Assembly (NCBI RefSeq): GCF_001280505.1 | Contig: NZ_LBIO01000057.1 | Location: 62,001 to 126,000, forward strand | Direction of reading: 5' to 3' | Origin: Mangrovimonas sp. TPBH4 | Lineage (GTDB): Bacteria; Bacteroidota; Bacteroidia; Flavobacteriales; Flavobacteriaceae | DNA: 64,000 bases | Part shown: one piece after another, positions 25,728-35,032 of the stretch | Layout of the letters: each line of letters opens with the position of its first letter | Numbering within the stretch: the first letter of the stretch is position 1 | Translations under genes and position numbers: made by a program | Notes under the pieces: generated by a model | Databases searched by the model: none | What the model was told of the DNA's origin: nothing | The model's input: only the letters and a program-made list of their open reading frames with translations

Positions 25728-26777
25728 TTATTCGCTTTCTTGAGGTAAATGATGCCATTCATTGGGGTCTTTAGCTCCATATTGTACTTTGTAGGTTTTT
25801 ATAAGAATTAGGAATAAACTAATGAGAAGTGGCCCAAATATCAATCCAATAAATCCAAACAAGGGAACACCAACAATTACTCCTACCAAGGTTATCAAAG
25901 GGTGAACGTTATCCAGCTTTTTCAATATAAACAAGCGAATGATATTATCTGTAGACCCAACAACCACAAAACCATATATGAGGACACCCCAAGCCTGAGC
26001 TGTATGACCCGCAGATAGTGTTATTAAAAATACAGGGAGAATTCCAACCAAAGTACCCACAAATGGAATCATGGAACCTATAATGGTAATCACAAACCAA
26101 AAAAATGGCGATTCTACTCCAAAAATAAGAAAGCCTATCAAGGCCACAATTCCCTGTGCAATTGCTACCAAAGGAATTCCCAAGGCATTAGATCGAACCA
26201 TGGCCTTTATTTCCTTTCCAACTTCAACCAATCCTTCCCTGTTCATTGGAACATATTTGTTCATCGATGTGCCCAATTCCCTGCGGTTTGTAAGCATGTA
26301 GTACAGCATGAAGTACATTAATCCAACTGCAATAACGGCATTAAAGGTGCCTCCAGCAAATGCCTGTAAATTTTCAGATAGCCAGCCAGTAATTTTTGAA
26401 GTGTCTATTTGGGAATTGATATCAAAGCCTGCAAATTGCTCTATTTTACCAAATTGTTCCTTAAACGCATTGATAACTTCCGTACTGTTGTCCACTGCAT
26501 GCCCTATCTTATTTCCTAACATCCAAATAATGCCTCCTACAGGTACCAGAATGATAAGAAAAGACAAGAACATCAAGAATATGGCAGCCGCATTTACGCC
26601 CCATCGTTTTACTTTTACCAAATAGGTCATCCATTTTTGAAATAGGAAGTAAATGGTTATGGCTCCCAAAACGCCAGTGAGGTAGGGAAGCATTTCCAGA
26701 CAAATGAGATAGGCTATAAACGTAATTAGAATGAGAAGAAAAACCTGTCGGATTACTGAGGGAGCTATTTGTTTCAT
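25728..26777 (-). CDS. AI-2E family (PerM/YdiK-like) transporter
   Basis: Inner-membrane protein of 349 residues with seven to eight transmembrane helices: pairs at the N-terminus, a soluble segment (about 85-150), and the conserved C-terminal block with IIGSMIPFVGTLVGILPV and PLITLVGVIVGVPLFGFIG, the family signature. Members export small molecules or ions (autoinducer-2 in one case, Na+/H+ exchange in others); the substrate here is unknown. It starts 11 bp after the Rieske oxygenase gene, suggesting one transcript. Confidence 0.9.
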   Translation of the reverse strand: MKQIAPSVIRQVFLLILITFIAYLICLEMLPYLTGVLGAITIYFLFQKWMTYLVKVKRWGVNAAAIFLMFLSFLIILVPVGGIIWMLGNKIGHAVDNSTEVINAFKEQFGKIEQFAGFDINSQIDTSKITGWLSENLQAFAGGTFNAVIAVGLMYFMLYYMLTNRRELGTSMNKYVPMNREGLVEVGKEIKAMVRSNALGIPLVAIAQGIVALIGFLIFGVESPFFWFVITIIGSMIPFVGTLVGILPVFLITLSAGHTAQAWGVLIYGFVVVGSTDNIIRLFILKKLDNVHPLITLVGVIVGVPLFGFIGLIFGPLLISLFLILIKTYKVQYGAKDPNEWHHLPQESE

Positions 26778-26788
26778 ATTACAGTGGG

Positions 26789-27874
26789 TTAATTTAAATG
26801 TTTAGCAAGTAGGGAATGAAAGTGGTGTACTCCTTGTTCCCTTGTGGGAGAAAATCTTCCCGTGTTATAAAATCTAGATTGAACACCTTTGTTGACGAGC
26901 TCTACTACAAATTCATCTTCCCGTTCTACTTTGTCCAAAAGTGCACCTGCACCTTTGTTCAATTTGGTTTCGTCATACACATAAGTGATAAAGGACACTT
27001 TGGTTTTGTTTAAACCTAATGGTTTTACAATATTGATAGATAGTCCCCAAGGATAAAAATTGAACATCATGTTTGGGAATATCCAATAATAATAGGCAGC
27101 TACCTGTTTGCCATAATCGATGTGGTTTTCAGGAAGCTCAAAAACTTCTTCACTAGCATTGGTGTAACCAATTTGGAGGTTGCAGTGGTCATATAAAATT
27201 GTGGTGTAATCTCCATAATCCAGAACACTATTTAAATCATCATGTACGAAAGGAATGTGAAAGCCTTCCAAATAGTTGTCGCAATACAAGGCCCAGTGAC
27301 AATTGACAAGGTAATCCTTGCTGAGGTCGTTTCTCAACTTATACTGGTGCAATGGTAAAAAACCGATGCGTTCTTTCATCGTATTCAAAACGGAATTGAA
27401 GTCGAATAAAGGATCGAGACTTACAAAAATGAAGGGATCCAAAGTGGCAACTGGGAATTCATGAAGGTTGTCGCAAGGCCTAGGGAAATTTTCGGCAGTA
27501 TCGAACTCGGGCATGGATTTGAAAGTACCATCCAGATTGAACCTTCGGCCATGGTACATGCACTGCAAGGTTTTTTGTTTCCCAGGGTTTAAGACCACAA
27601 TGTTTCCTCGATGGGTGCAAACATTGCTAAAGCACTTGATGCTTTGGTCGGAAGTTCTTACCAGCACCAACGGTTCAGAAAGATAGTTGTCTAAAAGGTA
27701 AAACGGATAAACCGTTTCGGCAAAGGGTAATAGTTGCGTGTCACCTACCCATTGCCATGACCGAAAAAAGATGTCTTCTTTAATATTGTCGAAAACGTCT
27801 TGACTTCTGTAAAAATGTGCGGGTAGGGTGTCAGCCTCGTGGATGTTCTTATTGATAGTAAACTTGTGCGTCAT
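26789..27874 (-). CDS. Rieske-type ring-hydroxylating oxygenase, alpha subunit
   Basis: Cytoplasmic non-haem iron oxygenase of 361 residues. The Rieske [2Fe-2S] ligands are Cys86, His88, Cys105 and His108 in CTHRG and CMYHG. The catalytic domain shows DNYLEGFHIPFVH at 199-211, giving the mononuclear iron ligands His206 and His211 and a Glu (203) where naphthalene dioxygenase has the electron-bridging Asp; Glu is found in carnitine/choline-type members. A quaternary amine or similar substrate is therefore more likely than an aromatic ring, but this is inference. No reductase or ferredoxin gene is adjacent. Confidence 0.88.
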   Translation of the reverse strand: MTHKFTINKNIHEADTLPAHFYRSQDVFDNIKEDIFFRSWQWVGDTQLLPFAETVYPFYLLDNYLSEPLVLVRTSDQSIKCFSNVCTHRGNIVVLNPGKQKTLQCMYHGRRFNLDGTFKSMPEFDTAENFPRPCDNLHEFPVATLDPFIFVSLDPLFDFNSVLNTMKERIGFLPLHQYKLRNDLSKDYLVNCHWALYCDNYLEGFHIPFVHDDLNSVLDYGDYTTILYDHCNLQIGYTNASEEVFELPENHIDYGKQVAAYYYWIFPNMMFNFYPWGLSINIVKPLGLNKTKVSFITYVYDETKLNKGAGALLDKVEREDEFVVELVNKGVQSRFYNTGRFSPTREQGVHHFHSLLAKHLN

Positions 27875-27937
27875 AAATAGGGTTTAAAAGCAAAAACTAA
27901 CCTCAATAAGATGAGTTTGAGTACAATAAATATATGA

Positions 27938-27969
27938 AAAAAGCGCTAATTTGTTAATTAGCGCTTTTT
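27938..27969. terminator. Terminator after lysA
   Basis: Perfect 14-bp inverted repeat (27938-27951 with 27956-27969) with a 4-nt loop and A/T tracts on both sides, just beyond the lysA stop codon. Confidence 0.9.
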
Positions 27970-27973
27970 GTTT

Positions 27974-29179
27974 TTATAATTCAATCTCTATTTGATTTTT
28001 GATAATGTCCTCAAACGTTTCCCTTTTTCTAATTAGATGGGCGGCGTCCTTGTACCAAAGCACTTCGGCCGGACGGAAACGTGAATTGTAGTTAGAGGCC
28101 ATCGAATAACAGTAGGCCCCGGCATTTTTAAATGCCAAGATATCACCTTCGGTAATTTCCTTGATACGTCTGTTACTAGCGAAAGTATCTGTTTCGCAGA
28201 TGTAACCCACAACCGAATAAAAACGTTCTTTTCCTCTAGGGTTGGAAAGGTTGACAATTTCGTGTTGTGCCCCGTAAAGCATTGGACGAATCAAGTGGTT
28301 GAATCCTGTATCTACTTGAGCAAACACCGTTGAGGTGGTTTGCTTGATAGCGTTTACTTTGGTTAAGAAAAATCCAGATTCGCTCACCAAAAACTTCCCA
28401 GGTTCGAAGGCTAAGGTTAATTCTTTTCCATAGTCTTTACAGAATTCGGTAAAGCGCTTGGTCAATTTCTTTCCAAACTCTTCTATATTGGTTTCAATGT
28501 CTCCCTCTTTATAAGGAACCTTGAATCCTGAACCAAAATCGATGAAATCCAAGTTTTTAAAATGCTTAGCGGTATCGAATAATATTTCACTTGCATATAG
28601 GAACACATCAATGTCCAAAATGTCACTTCCTGTATGCATGTGGATACCGTTAATAGTCATTTGGGTGTTCTCAACAATGCGAAGGATGTGCGGGATTTGA
28701 TGAATTGAAATTCCGAATTTACTGTCAATATGCCCTACAGAAATGTTGGTATTTCCACCGGCCATCACGTGAGGATTGATTCTAATACAAACTGGCGTCT
28801 TTGGGTGAATGGTCCCAAACTGCTCCAAAATTGAAAGGTTGTCAATATTGATTTGTACTCCCAATTTAGCAGCTTCCTCAATTTCTTCCAAGGATACCCC
28901 ATTTGGAGTGAAAATGATACGCTCTGGAGTAAATCCAGCGGCCAATCCTAATTTCACCTCTTGAATGGAAACAGTATCCAAGCCAGAGCCTAAGCTGTTC
29001 AACAACTTTAAAACGGAGATGTTGGAAAGTGCTTTAGCAGCATAGTTGATTTTCAACTGTTTCACCTTACTAAACGCAGATGTTAAACGTTTATACTGGG
29101 AAGCAATTTTTTCAGCATCATAAACATAAACTGGACTCCCAAAATTCTCAGCGATTTCAAGTAAGGTGTTTGTTTTCAT
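27974..29179 (-). CDS. lysA: Diaminopimelate decarboxylase
   Basis: PLP-dependent enzyme that converts meso-diaminopimelate to lysine, the last step of lysine synthesis. The 401-residue protein has the PLP lysine at about residue 49 in INYAAKAL, the glycine-rich HTGSDI loop and GSGFKVPY, and the substrate/dimer motif CETDTFA with the conserved Cys. All fold-type III features are present and the length is normal. dapD of the same pathway lies 30 kb away at 59199. Confidence 0.96.
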   Translation of the reverse strand: MKTNTLLEIAENFGSPVYVYDAEKIASQYKRLTSAFSKVKQLKINYAAKALSNISVLKLLNSLGSGLDTVSIQEVKLGLAAGFTPERIIFTPNGVSLEEIEEAAKLGVQINIDNLSILEQFGTIHPKTPVCIRINPHVMAGGNTNISVGHIDSKFGISIHQIPHILRIVENTQMTINGIHMHTGSDILDIDVFLYASEILFDTAKHFKNLDFIDFGSGFKVPYKEGDIETNIEEFGKKLTKRFTEFCKDYGKELTLAFEPGKFLVSESGFFLTKVNAIKQTTSTVFAQVDTGFNHLIRPMLYGAQHEIVNLSNPRGKERFYSVVGYICETDTFASNRRIKEITEGDILAFKNAGAYCYSMASNYNSRFRPAEVLWYKDAAHLIRKRETFEDIIKNQIEIEL

Positions 29180-29201
29180 TTTAAAATTTTTTAAGACGCC
29201 G

Positions 29202-29209
29202 CAAAACTA
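29202..29209 (-). promoter_or_regulatory. -7 element (TAGTTTTG) for lysA
   Basis: Minus-strand TAGTTTTG, 22 nt upstream of the lysA start codon. Confidence 0.5.
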
Positions 29210-29302
29210 ACAAAAGAATTTCTTATTAAGACCATAAACCAAGGCGTATTAACGCTTCTTTATGCAACTTTTTTAACCTAGGAATACTTCCTTTAAAAAT
29301 TA

Positions 29303-29333
29303 TTGGTAAAAAGTTATAGGTTGTTTACTTTTG
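29303..29333 (+). promoter_or_regulatory. sucC promoter (TTG-N20-TACTTTTG)
   Basis: TACTTTTG at 29326-29333 with a TTG at 29303-29305. The predicted leader before sucC is about 55 nt and contains a short hairpin (CTCTTTTAAGAG) close to the start codon. Confidence 0.55.
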
Positions 29334-29391
29334 TTCACCATAAATTTAAAAAGTGATTCTCTTTTAAGAGATAACAAATAGATTATAACAG

Positions 29392-30582
29392 ATGAATTTA
29401 CACGAGTATCAAGGAAAAGAAATATTAAGCAGTTTTGGAGTGCGTGTCCAAAGAGGTATCGTAGCCCAAAACGCTCAAGAGGCTGTTGCTGCAGCAAAAC
29501 AACTAACCGCTGAGACTGGAACCGGATGGCATGTGATTAAAGCACAAATCCATGCGGGTGGACGTGGAAAAGGTGGAGGTGTAAAGTTGGCCAAAAACCT
29601 TCAGGAAGTTGAGCAGTTGGCAGGTCAAATCATTGGAATGAATTTGATCACTCCACAAACTTCTGCCGAAGGTAAAAAAGTACACCAAGTATTGGTTGCC
29701 GAGGATGTTTACTATCCAGGTGACAGCGAGCCGGAAGAATTCTACATTTCTGTGTTGTTAAACCGTGGTACTGGTCGTAACATGATCATGTATTCTACCG
29801 AAGGAGGTATGGATATTGAAACTGTTGCTGAAGAGACTCCACACTTAATTTTTACTGAAGAAGTAGATCCAGCTGTTGGACTTATGCCATTCCAAGCAAG
29901 ACGTATTGCTTTCAACCTTGGATTGTCTGGAAACGCTTTTAAAGAAATGACGAAGTTCGTTGCAAGTTTGTATACTGCTTATGTGAAATCTGATGCTTCT
30001 TTATTTGAGATCAACCCTGTGTTGAAAACAAGTGATGACAAAATCATGGCTGTAGATGCTAAGGTGACTATCGATGACAATGCACTTTACAGACATAAGG
30101 ATTATGTAAACTTAAGAGACTTACGTGAGGAAAACCCAATTGAAGTTGAAGCTAAAGAAGTTGGTTTGAACTATGTAGATTTGGATGGAAACGTGGGATG
30201 TATGGTAAATGGAGCTGGATTGGCCATGGCTACTATGGATTTGATCAAGCAAGCTGGAGGTGAGCCTGCAAACTTCTTGGACGTGGGAGGTACTGCGGAT
30301 GCTGCTCGTGTTGAGGCTGCTTTTAAAATCATCTTGAAAGATCCTAACGTAAAAGCTATTTTGATCAACATCTTCGGAGGAATTGTACGTTGTGATAGAG
30401 TTGCTCAAGGAGTTATTGATGCATACAAGAACATGGGGACTATCAATGTGCCAATTATTGTACGTCTTCAAGGAACCAATGCAGATATCGCTAAAGAATT
30501 GATCGACAATTCAGGATTGGATGTGTTGAGTGCTACTGAATTCCAGGAAGCTGCCGATAAAGTACAGCAAGTTTTGTCGTAA
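29392..30582 (+). CDS. sucC: Succinyl-CoA ligase (ADP-forming) beta subunit
   Basis: TCA-cycle enzyme subunit that, with SucD, converts succinyl-CoA to succinate with nucleotide phosphorylation. The 396-residue protein starts with the diagnostic [12 protein letters not shown], has the ATP-grasp motif [13 protein letters not shown], and the C-terminal CoA-ligase block with [11 protein letters not shown]. Codon use is strongly biased, as expected for a highly expressed gene. sucD is not next to it; in Flavobacteria the two genes are often apart. The gene is monocistronic with its own promoter and terminator. Confidence 0.97.
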   Translation: MNLHEYQGKEILSSFGVRVQRGIVAQNAQEAVAAAKQLTAETGTGWHVIKAQIHAGGRGKGGGVKLAKNLQEVEQLAGQIIGMNLITPQTSAEGKKVHQVLVAEDVYYPGDSEPEEFYISVLLNRGTGRNMIMYSTEGGMDIETVAEETPHLIFTEEVDPAVGLMPFQARRIAFNLGLSGNAFKEMTKFVASLYTAYVKSDASLFEINPVLKTSDDKIMAVDAKVTIDDNALYRHKDYVNLRDLREENPIEVEAKEVGLNYVDLDGNVGCMVNGAGLAMATMDLIKQAGGEPANFLDVGGTADAARVEAAFKIILKDPNVKAILINIFGGIVRCDRVAQGVIDAYKNMGTINVPIIVRLQGTNADIAKELIDNSGLDVLSATEFQEAADKVQQVLS

Positions 30583-30615
30583 GGCAAAATAGCTTATAAT
30601 ATTATATATGAAGAG

Positions 30616-30647
30616 GACTGAAGCCTTATAGGTTTCAGTCTTTTTTT
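30616..30647 (+). terminator. Rho-independent terminator after sucC
   Basis: 10-bp stem (30616-30625 with 30631-30640, one G-T pair), 5-nt loop, followed by seven T. Confidence 0.93.
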
Positions 30648-30755
30648 GTTAATAATGTTAAAAGTCGTTAAGATGACGTTAATTACTCGATTTAAGTGTA
30701 ACATTTTTGCTTACTTATAGTCTATTAAGTATCAATCATTTAAAATCGAACATTT

Positions 30756-31112
30756 ATGAAAACAATCAAAGGGCTATTATTGGCGGTAGCAATTACCTCC
30801 AGTAGTGTACTAATGGCAAGTACATCGCCAAAAGCAAATGCCACAGCAAAAAGTGCAGAAGCAACTGCAATTACTAATGAAATTACCCAATTTTTGGTAG
30901 AACCAAATTTTGTGTTGGAAGAAGATGTGTTAGCTTATGCTACAATTACCTTTAATCACGACAATGAAATTGTTGTACTTTCCGTAGACAGCCCTAATGA
31001 GGCAGTAGAGGAATTTGTAAAGGAACGTTTAAACTATCAACAGTTACCTTTTAATATCTATAACAAAAAGCAAACCTTTTTGGTCCCAATAAAACTGGAT
31101 GTAGAAGAGTAA
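30756..31112 (+). CDS. Small periplasmic protein, TonB-C-like fold suspected
   Basis: 118 residues with a signal peptide (1-21, ending LMAS). The mature part contains AYATITFNHDNEIVVLSVDS, a helix (EAVEEFVKERL) and a final strand (TFLVPIKL), the strand-strand-helix-strand order of TonB C-terminal domains, but without a membrane anchor or proline-rich linker. Such stand-alone proteins are frequent in flavobacteria and unnamed. Single gene with its own hairpin terminator. Confidence 0.75.
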   Translation: MKTIKGLLLAVAITSSSVLMASTSPKANATAKSAEATAITNEITQFLVEPNFVLEEDVLAYATITFNHDNEIVVLSVDSPNEAVEEFVKERLNYQQLPFNIYNKKQTFLVPIKLDVEE

Positions 31113-31131
31113 TAATTTTACCGAATGTTTG

Positions 31132-31167
31132 AAAAACTCCTAAGCAGTCTTTGTTTAGGAGTTTTTT
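31132..31167. terminator. Bidirectional terminator
   Basis: 12-bp perfect stem (31132-31143 with 31155-31166) with an 11-nt loop between convergent genes, A-rich and T-rich on its two outer sides; it overlaps the 3' end of the DUF1456 gene. Confidence 0.88.
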
Positions 31168-31433
31168 GTTGGTTTCTTTGAAGGATTATTGCTTTGTTGA
31201 GACCCCTTTTTTGGTGGCATTGGCCCACGCATATGAATAACCAACCCGTTTAAAAAATTGCGTAATATCTGGTCACCACATTCCATGTACTTGGGATGGT
31301 CTTCCTTTCTGAAAAAAGCACCCAATTCACTTTTTGAAATTCTAAAGTCTACCAACTCCATAATTTTCACAATCTCTTCATCCCTAAGTTTTAGGGCAAC
31401 TCTCAATTTTTTGAATATATCGTTATTTGTCAT
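31155..31433 (-). CDS. DUF1456 family protein (single repeat)
   Basis: 92-residue cytoplasmic protein with one DUF1456 unit (about 1-70): NNDIFKKLRVALKLRDEEIV and ISKSELGAFFRKEDHPKY, then a basic Pro/Ser/Lys tail. The E. coli relative YehS has two units; the single-unit form is the one I expect in flavobacteria. Function unknown, possibly nucleic-acid binding given the basic tail. It starts 6 bp after the esterase gene stop and is in its operon. Confidence 0.88.
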   Translation of the reverse strand: MTNNDIFKKLRVALKLRDEEIVKIMELVDFRISKSELGAFFRKEDHPKYMECGDQILRNFLNGLVIHMRGPMPPKKGSQQSNNPSKKPTKNS

Positions 31434-31439
31434 GATATT

Positions 31440-32252
31440 TTAGTTTTTGATTAACCAACTGTAGGCTTGGGCAAATTGCGATTTCCAAAAGGCCTCATTG
31501 TGCTTTCCGCCTTCAATAATGTTATTTACTATGTTCTCTTCAGTAACACCTTTCGATTTAAGAAGCACTACCATTTTATTTTGGTCTGCGACACCAGTCT
31601 CACTTTCTTCAGTGCCAATTAAAAAGTAAAACCGTGATGTATTTGGAAGTTTTGATTCTTTCGCAAAATCGTAAATTTTTTCACTGAACCAAAAAGAAGG
31701 GGAAAAAACTCCGGCATTTCCAAAGACGTCTGGGTATTTTAGGGTAGCATAAAATGCCATTAGGCCTCCGAGTGAAGAACCCCAAAATGTGGTAAAACGA
31801 GCTTCGGTTTTGGTTTTGTAGTGTTGATCTATATAAGGTTTAAGGGTGTTGATAACAAAATCGAGGTAGTAATCTCCGTTTCCGCCTCCATATTTGGGGT
31901 TTGGATGCGGGGTTAACTCATCTATACGTTTGTCATTGCCATGTTCAATACCAACAATAATGGCTTGGTTCTCTGAAAGGCCGTCCAAAAATTCATCAAT
32001 GCCCCATTCCCCAACGTAAGAGGTTTCATTGTCAAATAGATTTTGACCATCAGTCATATAAATTACGGGAAAACGTTCTTTTGAATTTGAATAAGAATTG
32101 GGAAGGTAAACCCATATTTTTTTGCTTGTATCCAGTGGAGGAGCTTCAATATTGAAATGTATTACATTTTTGGAAGCAGTACTTTGTGCCATGGTATTTT
32201 GCATACCAAGAAAGGCCAAAAAATAAATTAGGATACATTGATAATGCTTCAT
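31440..32252 (-). CDS. Secreted esterase, alpha/beta-hydrolase fold (IroE/esterase D-like)
   Basis: 270 residues from the ATG at 32250-32252; the signal peptide (about 1-22, ending NTMAQ) decides the start over the longer frame from 32291. The esterase-D/enterochelin-esterase-like domain shows VIYMTDGQNLFD, the nucleophile elbow GSSLGG near residue 157, and a late GGKHNEAFW that supplies the catalytic His. It probably cleaves an ester in the periplasm (siderophore, acylated sugar or similar). Cotranscribed with the DUF1456 gene. Confidence 0.87.
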   Translation of the reverse strand: MKHYQCILIYFLAFLGMQNTMAQSTASKNVIHFNIEAPPLDTSKKIWVYLPNSYSNSKERFPVIYMTDGQNLFDNETSYVGEWGIDEFLDGLSENQAIIVGIEHGNDKRIDELTPHPNPKYGGGNGDYYLDFVINTLKPYIDQHYKTKTEARFTTFWGSSLGGLMAFYATLKYPDVFGNAGVFSPSFWFSEKIYDFAKESKLPNTSRFYFLIGTEESETGVADQNKMVVLLKSKGVTEENIVNNIIEGGKHNEAFWKSQFAQAYSWLIKN

Positions 32253-32523
32253 GACTGTATTATGGAATAAGAACTTTACAAAGTTAGGCAAATAACTACA
32301 GTACCGTTTATCGAACTTTGATTTTTACAATTTATCATTCGACGTTTTGGAATAATTTCTGTAAATTGCTGTTTTTCAGTGTTTTAGACGATTGATAGCA
32401 TACCAAAGTAAAAAAAGGAGGACGAACGGTATTTTTTTTTTCGATAACTGACTATAAATCAACGATAATTAAAAATAATATCTTCCTAATTTTAAAATGA
32501 AGTAAAATATAGATCCCTTAGGT

Positions 32524-32925
32524 ATGATAAACCGTGTTGAAAAATTGAGCTTACTTTCCGAGATGATTGCTTTTGCTCAAGCAGATGACAGTATTAAGAT
32601 TATTGAATATAAATTCCTTTTGGGGGTAGCCAAGCAATTGGATATTTCTAGAGAGGACTTCGATTATCTTTTTGAGCACCCGGTCACTTACGTACATTTA
32701 AAGTCACACAGTGAGCGTATTGTTCAATTCCACCGATTGGTGCTTTTGATGAACTTGGACAATGAAATATCCAGGAAGGAATTGGTAAAACTCCACAATT
32801 TTGGGTTGCGAATGGGCCTTAGCCATGAATCCATCAATAAAGTGTTGGATTTAATGGAGAGTTTTCCCAACAAGATTGTCCCTCCAGATTTCCTGATAGA
32901 TATTTTTAAAATTCAGTATAATTAA
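32524..32925 (+). CDS. TerB-like protein
   Basis: 133 residues, all helical, cytoplasmic. MIAFAQADDSIKIIEYKFLL is a TerB-type metal-motif helix pair (D-D-x-I-x-x-x-E), followed by two further helix pairs ending VPPDFLIDIFKIQYN. Function unknown; the gene sits tail to tail with uvrB (5-bp gap), an arrangement I believe recurs in related genomes. It is unrelated in detail to the TerB-like gene at 19896. Confidence 0.78.
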   Translation: MINRVEKLSLLSEMIAFAQADDSIKIIEYKFLLGVAKQLDISREDFDYLFEHPVTYVHLKSHSERIVQFHRLVLLMNLDNEISRKELVKLHNFGLRMGLSHESINKVLDLMESFPNKIVPPDFLIDIFKIQYN

Positions 32926-32930
32926 TGGTA

Positions 32931-34934
32931 TTATACTTTTAAGGCATCCAATTTGGTTTGATAGGCCTTAATTTCATCCCTAAACTGCGCAGCTAGCATA
33001 AAGTCTAGAGCTTTAGCAGCTTCTTCCATAAGCTTTCTTTTATCCCGAATCTTTTTCTCCAATTCCGCTTTGGACAGGTATTCGCTTTCCGGTTCGGCAG
33101 CCTTGGCAGCTTTGAGTTCATAGCTGTAAGTACTTACGGAATTTTTGGTCAGTGCATTGTCCAAGCTTTTGTTGAGTGGTTTTGGGGTAAGTTTATGTTT
33201 GGTATTGTAGGCAATTTGTTTTTCGCGGCGGTAATTGGTCTCGTCAATAGTTTTTTGCATACTTCCTGTAATGGTGTCTGCATACATAATGGCTTTTCCA
33301 TTTACATTTCTGGCGGCTCGACCTACGGTTTGGGTGAGCGACCGGTTGGAACGCAAAAATCCTTCTTTGTCAGCATCCAAAATGGCAACCAAAGAAACTT
33401 CTGGAAGGTCCAAACCTTCACGAAGGAGGTTGACTCCCACCAGCACATCAAACAAGCCTTTTCTTAAATCCTGCATGATTTCAACACGTTCTAAAGTATC
33501 CACGTCACTATGGATATAGCGACATCGTATTTGAATGCGATCCAAATATTTGGTCAACTCTTCGGCCATACGCTTGGTAAGAGTTGTCACCAATGTCCGT
33601 TCGTCCTTTTCAACGCGCTGTTGGATTTCTTCTATCAAATCATCAATTTGATTTAAACTTGGTCGTACTTCAATGATTGGGTCCAATAATCCCGTCGGAC
33701 GGATTACTTGTTCCACATAAACACCTCCTGCTTTTTCCAATTCATAATCTGCTGGTGTGGCACTTACATAGATGACTTGGTTTTGAAGGGCTTCAAATTC
33801 TTCAAACTTCAACGGGCGGTTATCCATGGCGGCAGGCAATCTAAAGCCATATTCCACTAAGTTTTCCTTTCTGCTTCGGTCACCTCCATACATGGCATGT
33901 ACTTGGGAAATGGTCACGTGACTTTCATCTACAACCATTAAATAATCGTCTGGGAAATAGTCTAAAAGGCAGAACGGCCGGGTTCCGGGGTCTCTACCAT
34001 CCAAATATCTCGAATAGTTCTCAATACCGGAACAATATCCCAGTTCCCGAATCATTTCAAGGTCAAACTCTGTACGCTCCTTAAGACGTTTGGCTTCTAA
34101 ATGTTTGCCTATTTCCTTAAAGTAATCATGCTGTTTTACCAAATCGTCTTGGATATTTTTAATGGCACCCTGCAATACATCCGGTGACGTTACAAACATA
34201 TTGGCAGGATAAATATTAAGGCGGTCGTATCTTTCAAGTACCTCATTGGTTTGCACATTAAAAGCTTCGATGTCTTCGATTTCATCTCCAAAAAAATGAA
34301 TGCGGAAAGCATGATCGTCGTAACTAGGGAAGATATCAACGGTATCTCCTTTTATCCTGAAATTTCCGTGGTTGAACTCAGCTTCGGTCCTTGAGTACAG
34401 ACTTTGTACCAACATGTGGAGTAATTTGGTACGGGAAATGATTTGGTCCCGTTCCAATGAAATGACATTCTTTTGAAATTCCACAGGATTTCCAATCCCA
34501 TATAAACAGGAAACCGAGGCGACTACCAAAACGTCCCGTCTTCCGGAAAGTAGGGAGGAGGTGGCGCTCAAACGCATTTTTTCGATTTCCTCATTAATGG
34601 AAAGATCCTTTTCTATATAAACTCCGGTAACGGGAATATAGGCTTCTGGTTGGTAATAATCGTAATACGAAACAAAGTACTCAACAGCATTGTCTGGAAA
34701 AAACTGTTTGAACTCAGAATATAACTGAGCAGCCAAGGTTTTGTTATGTGCCAAGACTAGGGTAGGACGTTGCACGTGCTCAATAACATTGGCAACGGTA
34801 AAAGTTTTACCCGAACCTGTTACACCAAGTAAGGTTTGGTATCTGTCACTTCCTTCAATACCTGCAACCAACTGCTTGATGGCTTGAGGTTGATCCCCAG
34901 TAGGACCAAATTCTGATTTTATTTTGAAACGCAT
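32931..34934 (-). CDS. uvrB: Excinuclease ABC subunit B
   Basis: DNA-damage recognition helicase of nucleotide excision repair. The 667-residue protein is full length: Walker A GVTGSGKT at 37-44, the beta-hairpin region YYDYYQPEAYIP that probes the damaged strand, Walker B VVDESHVT, helicase motifs V-VI (GVNLLREGLDLPEV, QTVGRAARN), and the C-terminal UVR domain (KLMEEAAKALDFMLAAQFRD) that binds UvrC. The -7 element ends only 4 nt before the ATG, suggesting a nearly leaderless transcript. Confidence 0.98.
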   Translation of the reverse strand: MRFKIKSEFGPTGDQPQAIKQLVAGIEGSDRYQTLLGVTGSGKTFTVANVIEHVQRPTLVLAHNKTLAAQLYSEFKQFFPDNAVEYFVSYYDYYQPEAYIPVTGVYIEKDLSINEEIEKMRLSATSSLLSGRRDVLVVASVSCLYGIGNPVEFQKNVISLERDQIISRTKLLHMLVQSLYSRTEAEFNHGNFRIKGDTVDIFPSYDDHAFRIHFFGDEIEDIEAFNVQTNEVLERYDRLNIYPANMFVTSPDVLQGAIKNIQDDLVKQHDYFKEIGKHLEAKRLKERTEFDLEMIRELGYCSGIENYSRYLDGRDPGTRPFCLLDYFPDDYLMVVDESHVTISQVHAMYGGDRSRKENLVEYGFRLPAAMDNRPLKFEEFEALQNQVIYVSATPADYELEKAGGVYVEQVIRPTGLLDPIIEVRPSLNQIDDLIEEIQQRVEKDERTLVTTLTKRMAEELTKYLDRIQIRCRYIHSDVDTLERVEIMQDLRKGLFDVLVGVNLLREGLDLPEVSLVAILDADKEGFLRSNRSLTQTVGRAARNVNGKAIMYADTITGSMQKTIDETNYRREKQIAYNTKHKLTPKPLNKSLDNALTKNSVSTYSYELKAAKAAEPESEYLSKAELEKKIRDKRKLMEEAAKALDFMLAAQFRDEIKAYQTKLDALKV

Positions 34935-34938
34935 AGCG

Positions 34939-34946
34939 CAAATTTA
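34939..34946 (-). promoter_or_regulatory. -7 element (TAAATTTG) for uvrB, abutting the start codon
   Basis: Minus-strand TAAATTTG ends 4 nt before the uvrB ATG; transcription would begin at or next to the start codon. Confidence 0.5.
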
Positions 34947-35032
34947 CATGTTTGGGCACCGCTAACAAAAAGAAATGAAAGCTATAAAGCTATGATTGGC
35001 ATAAATTTAACAGGTGGATTTTTTTATATCGC

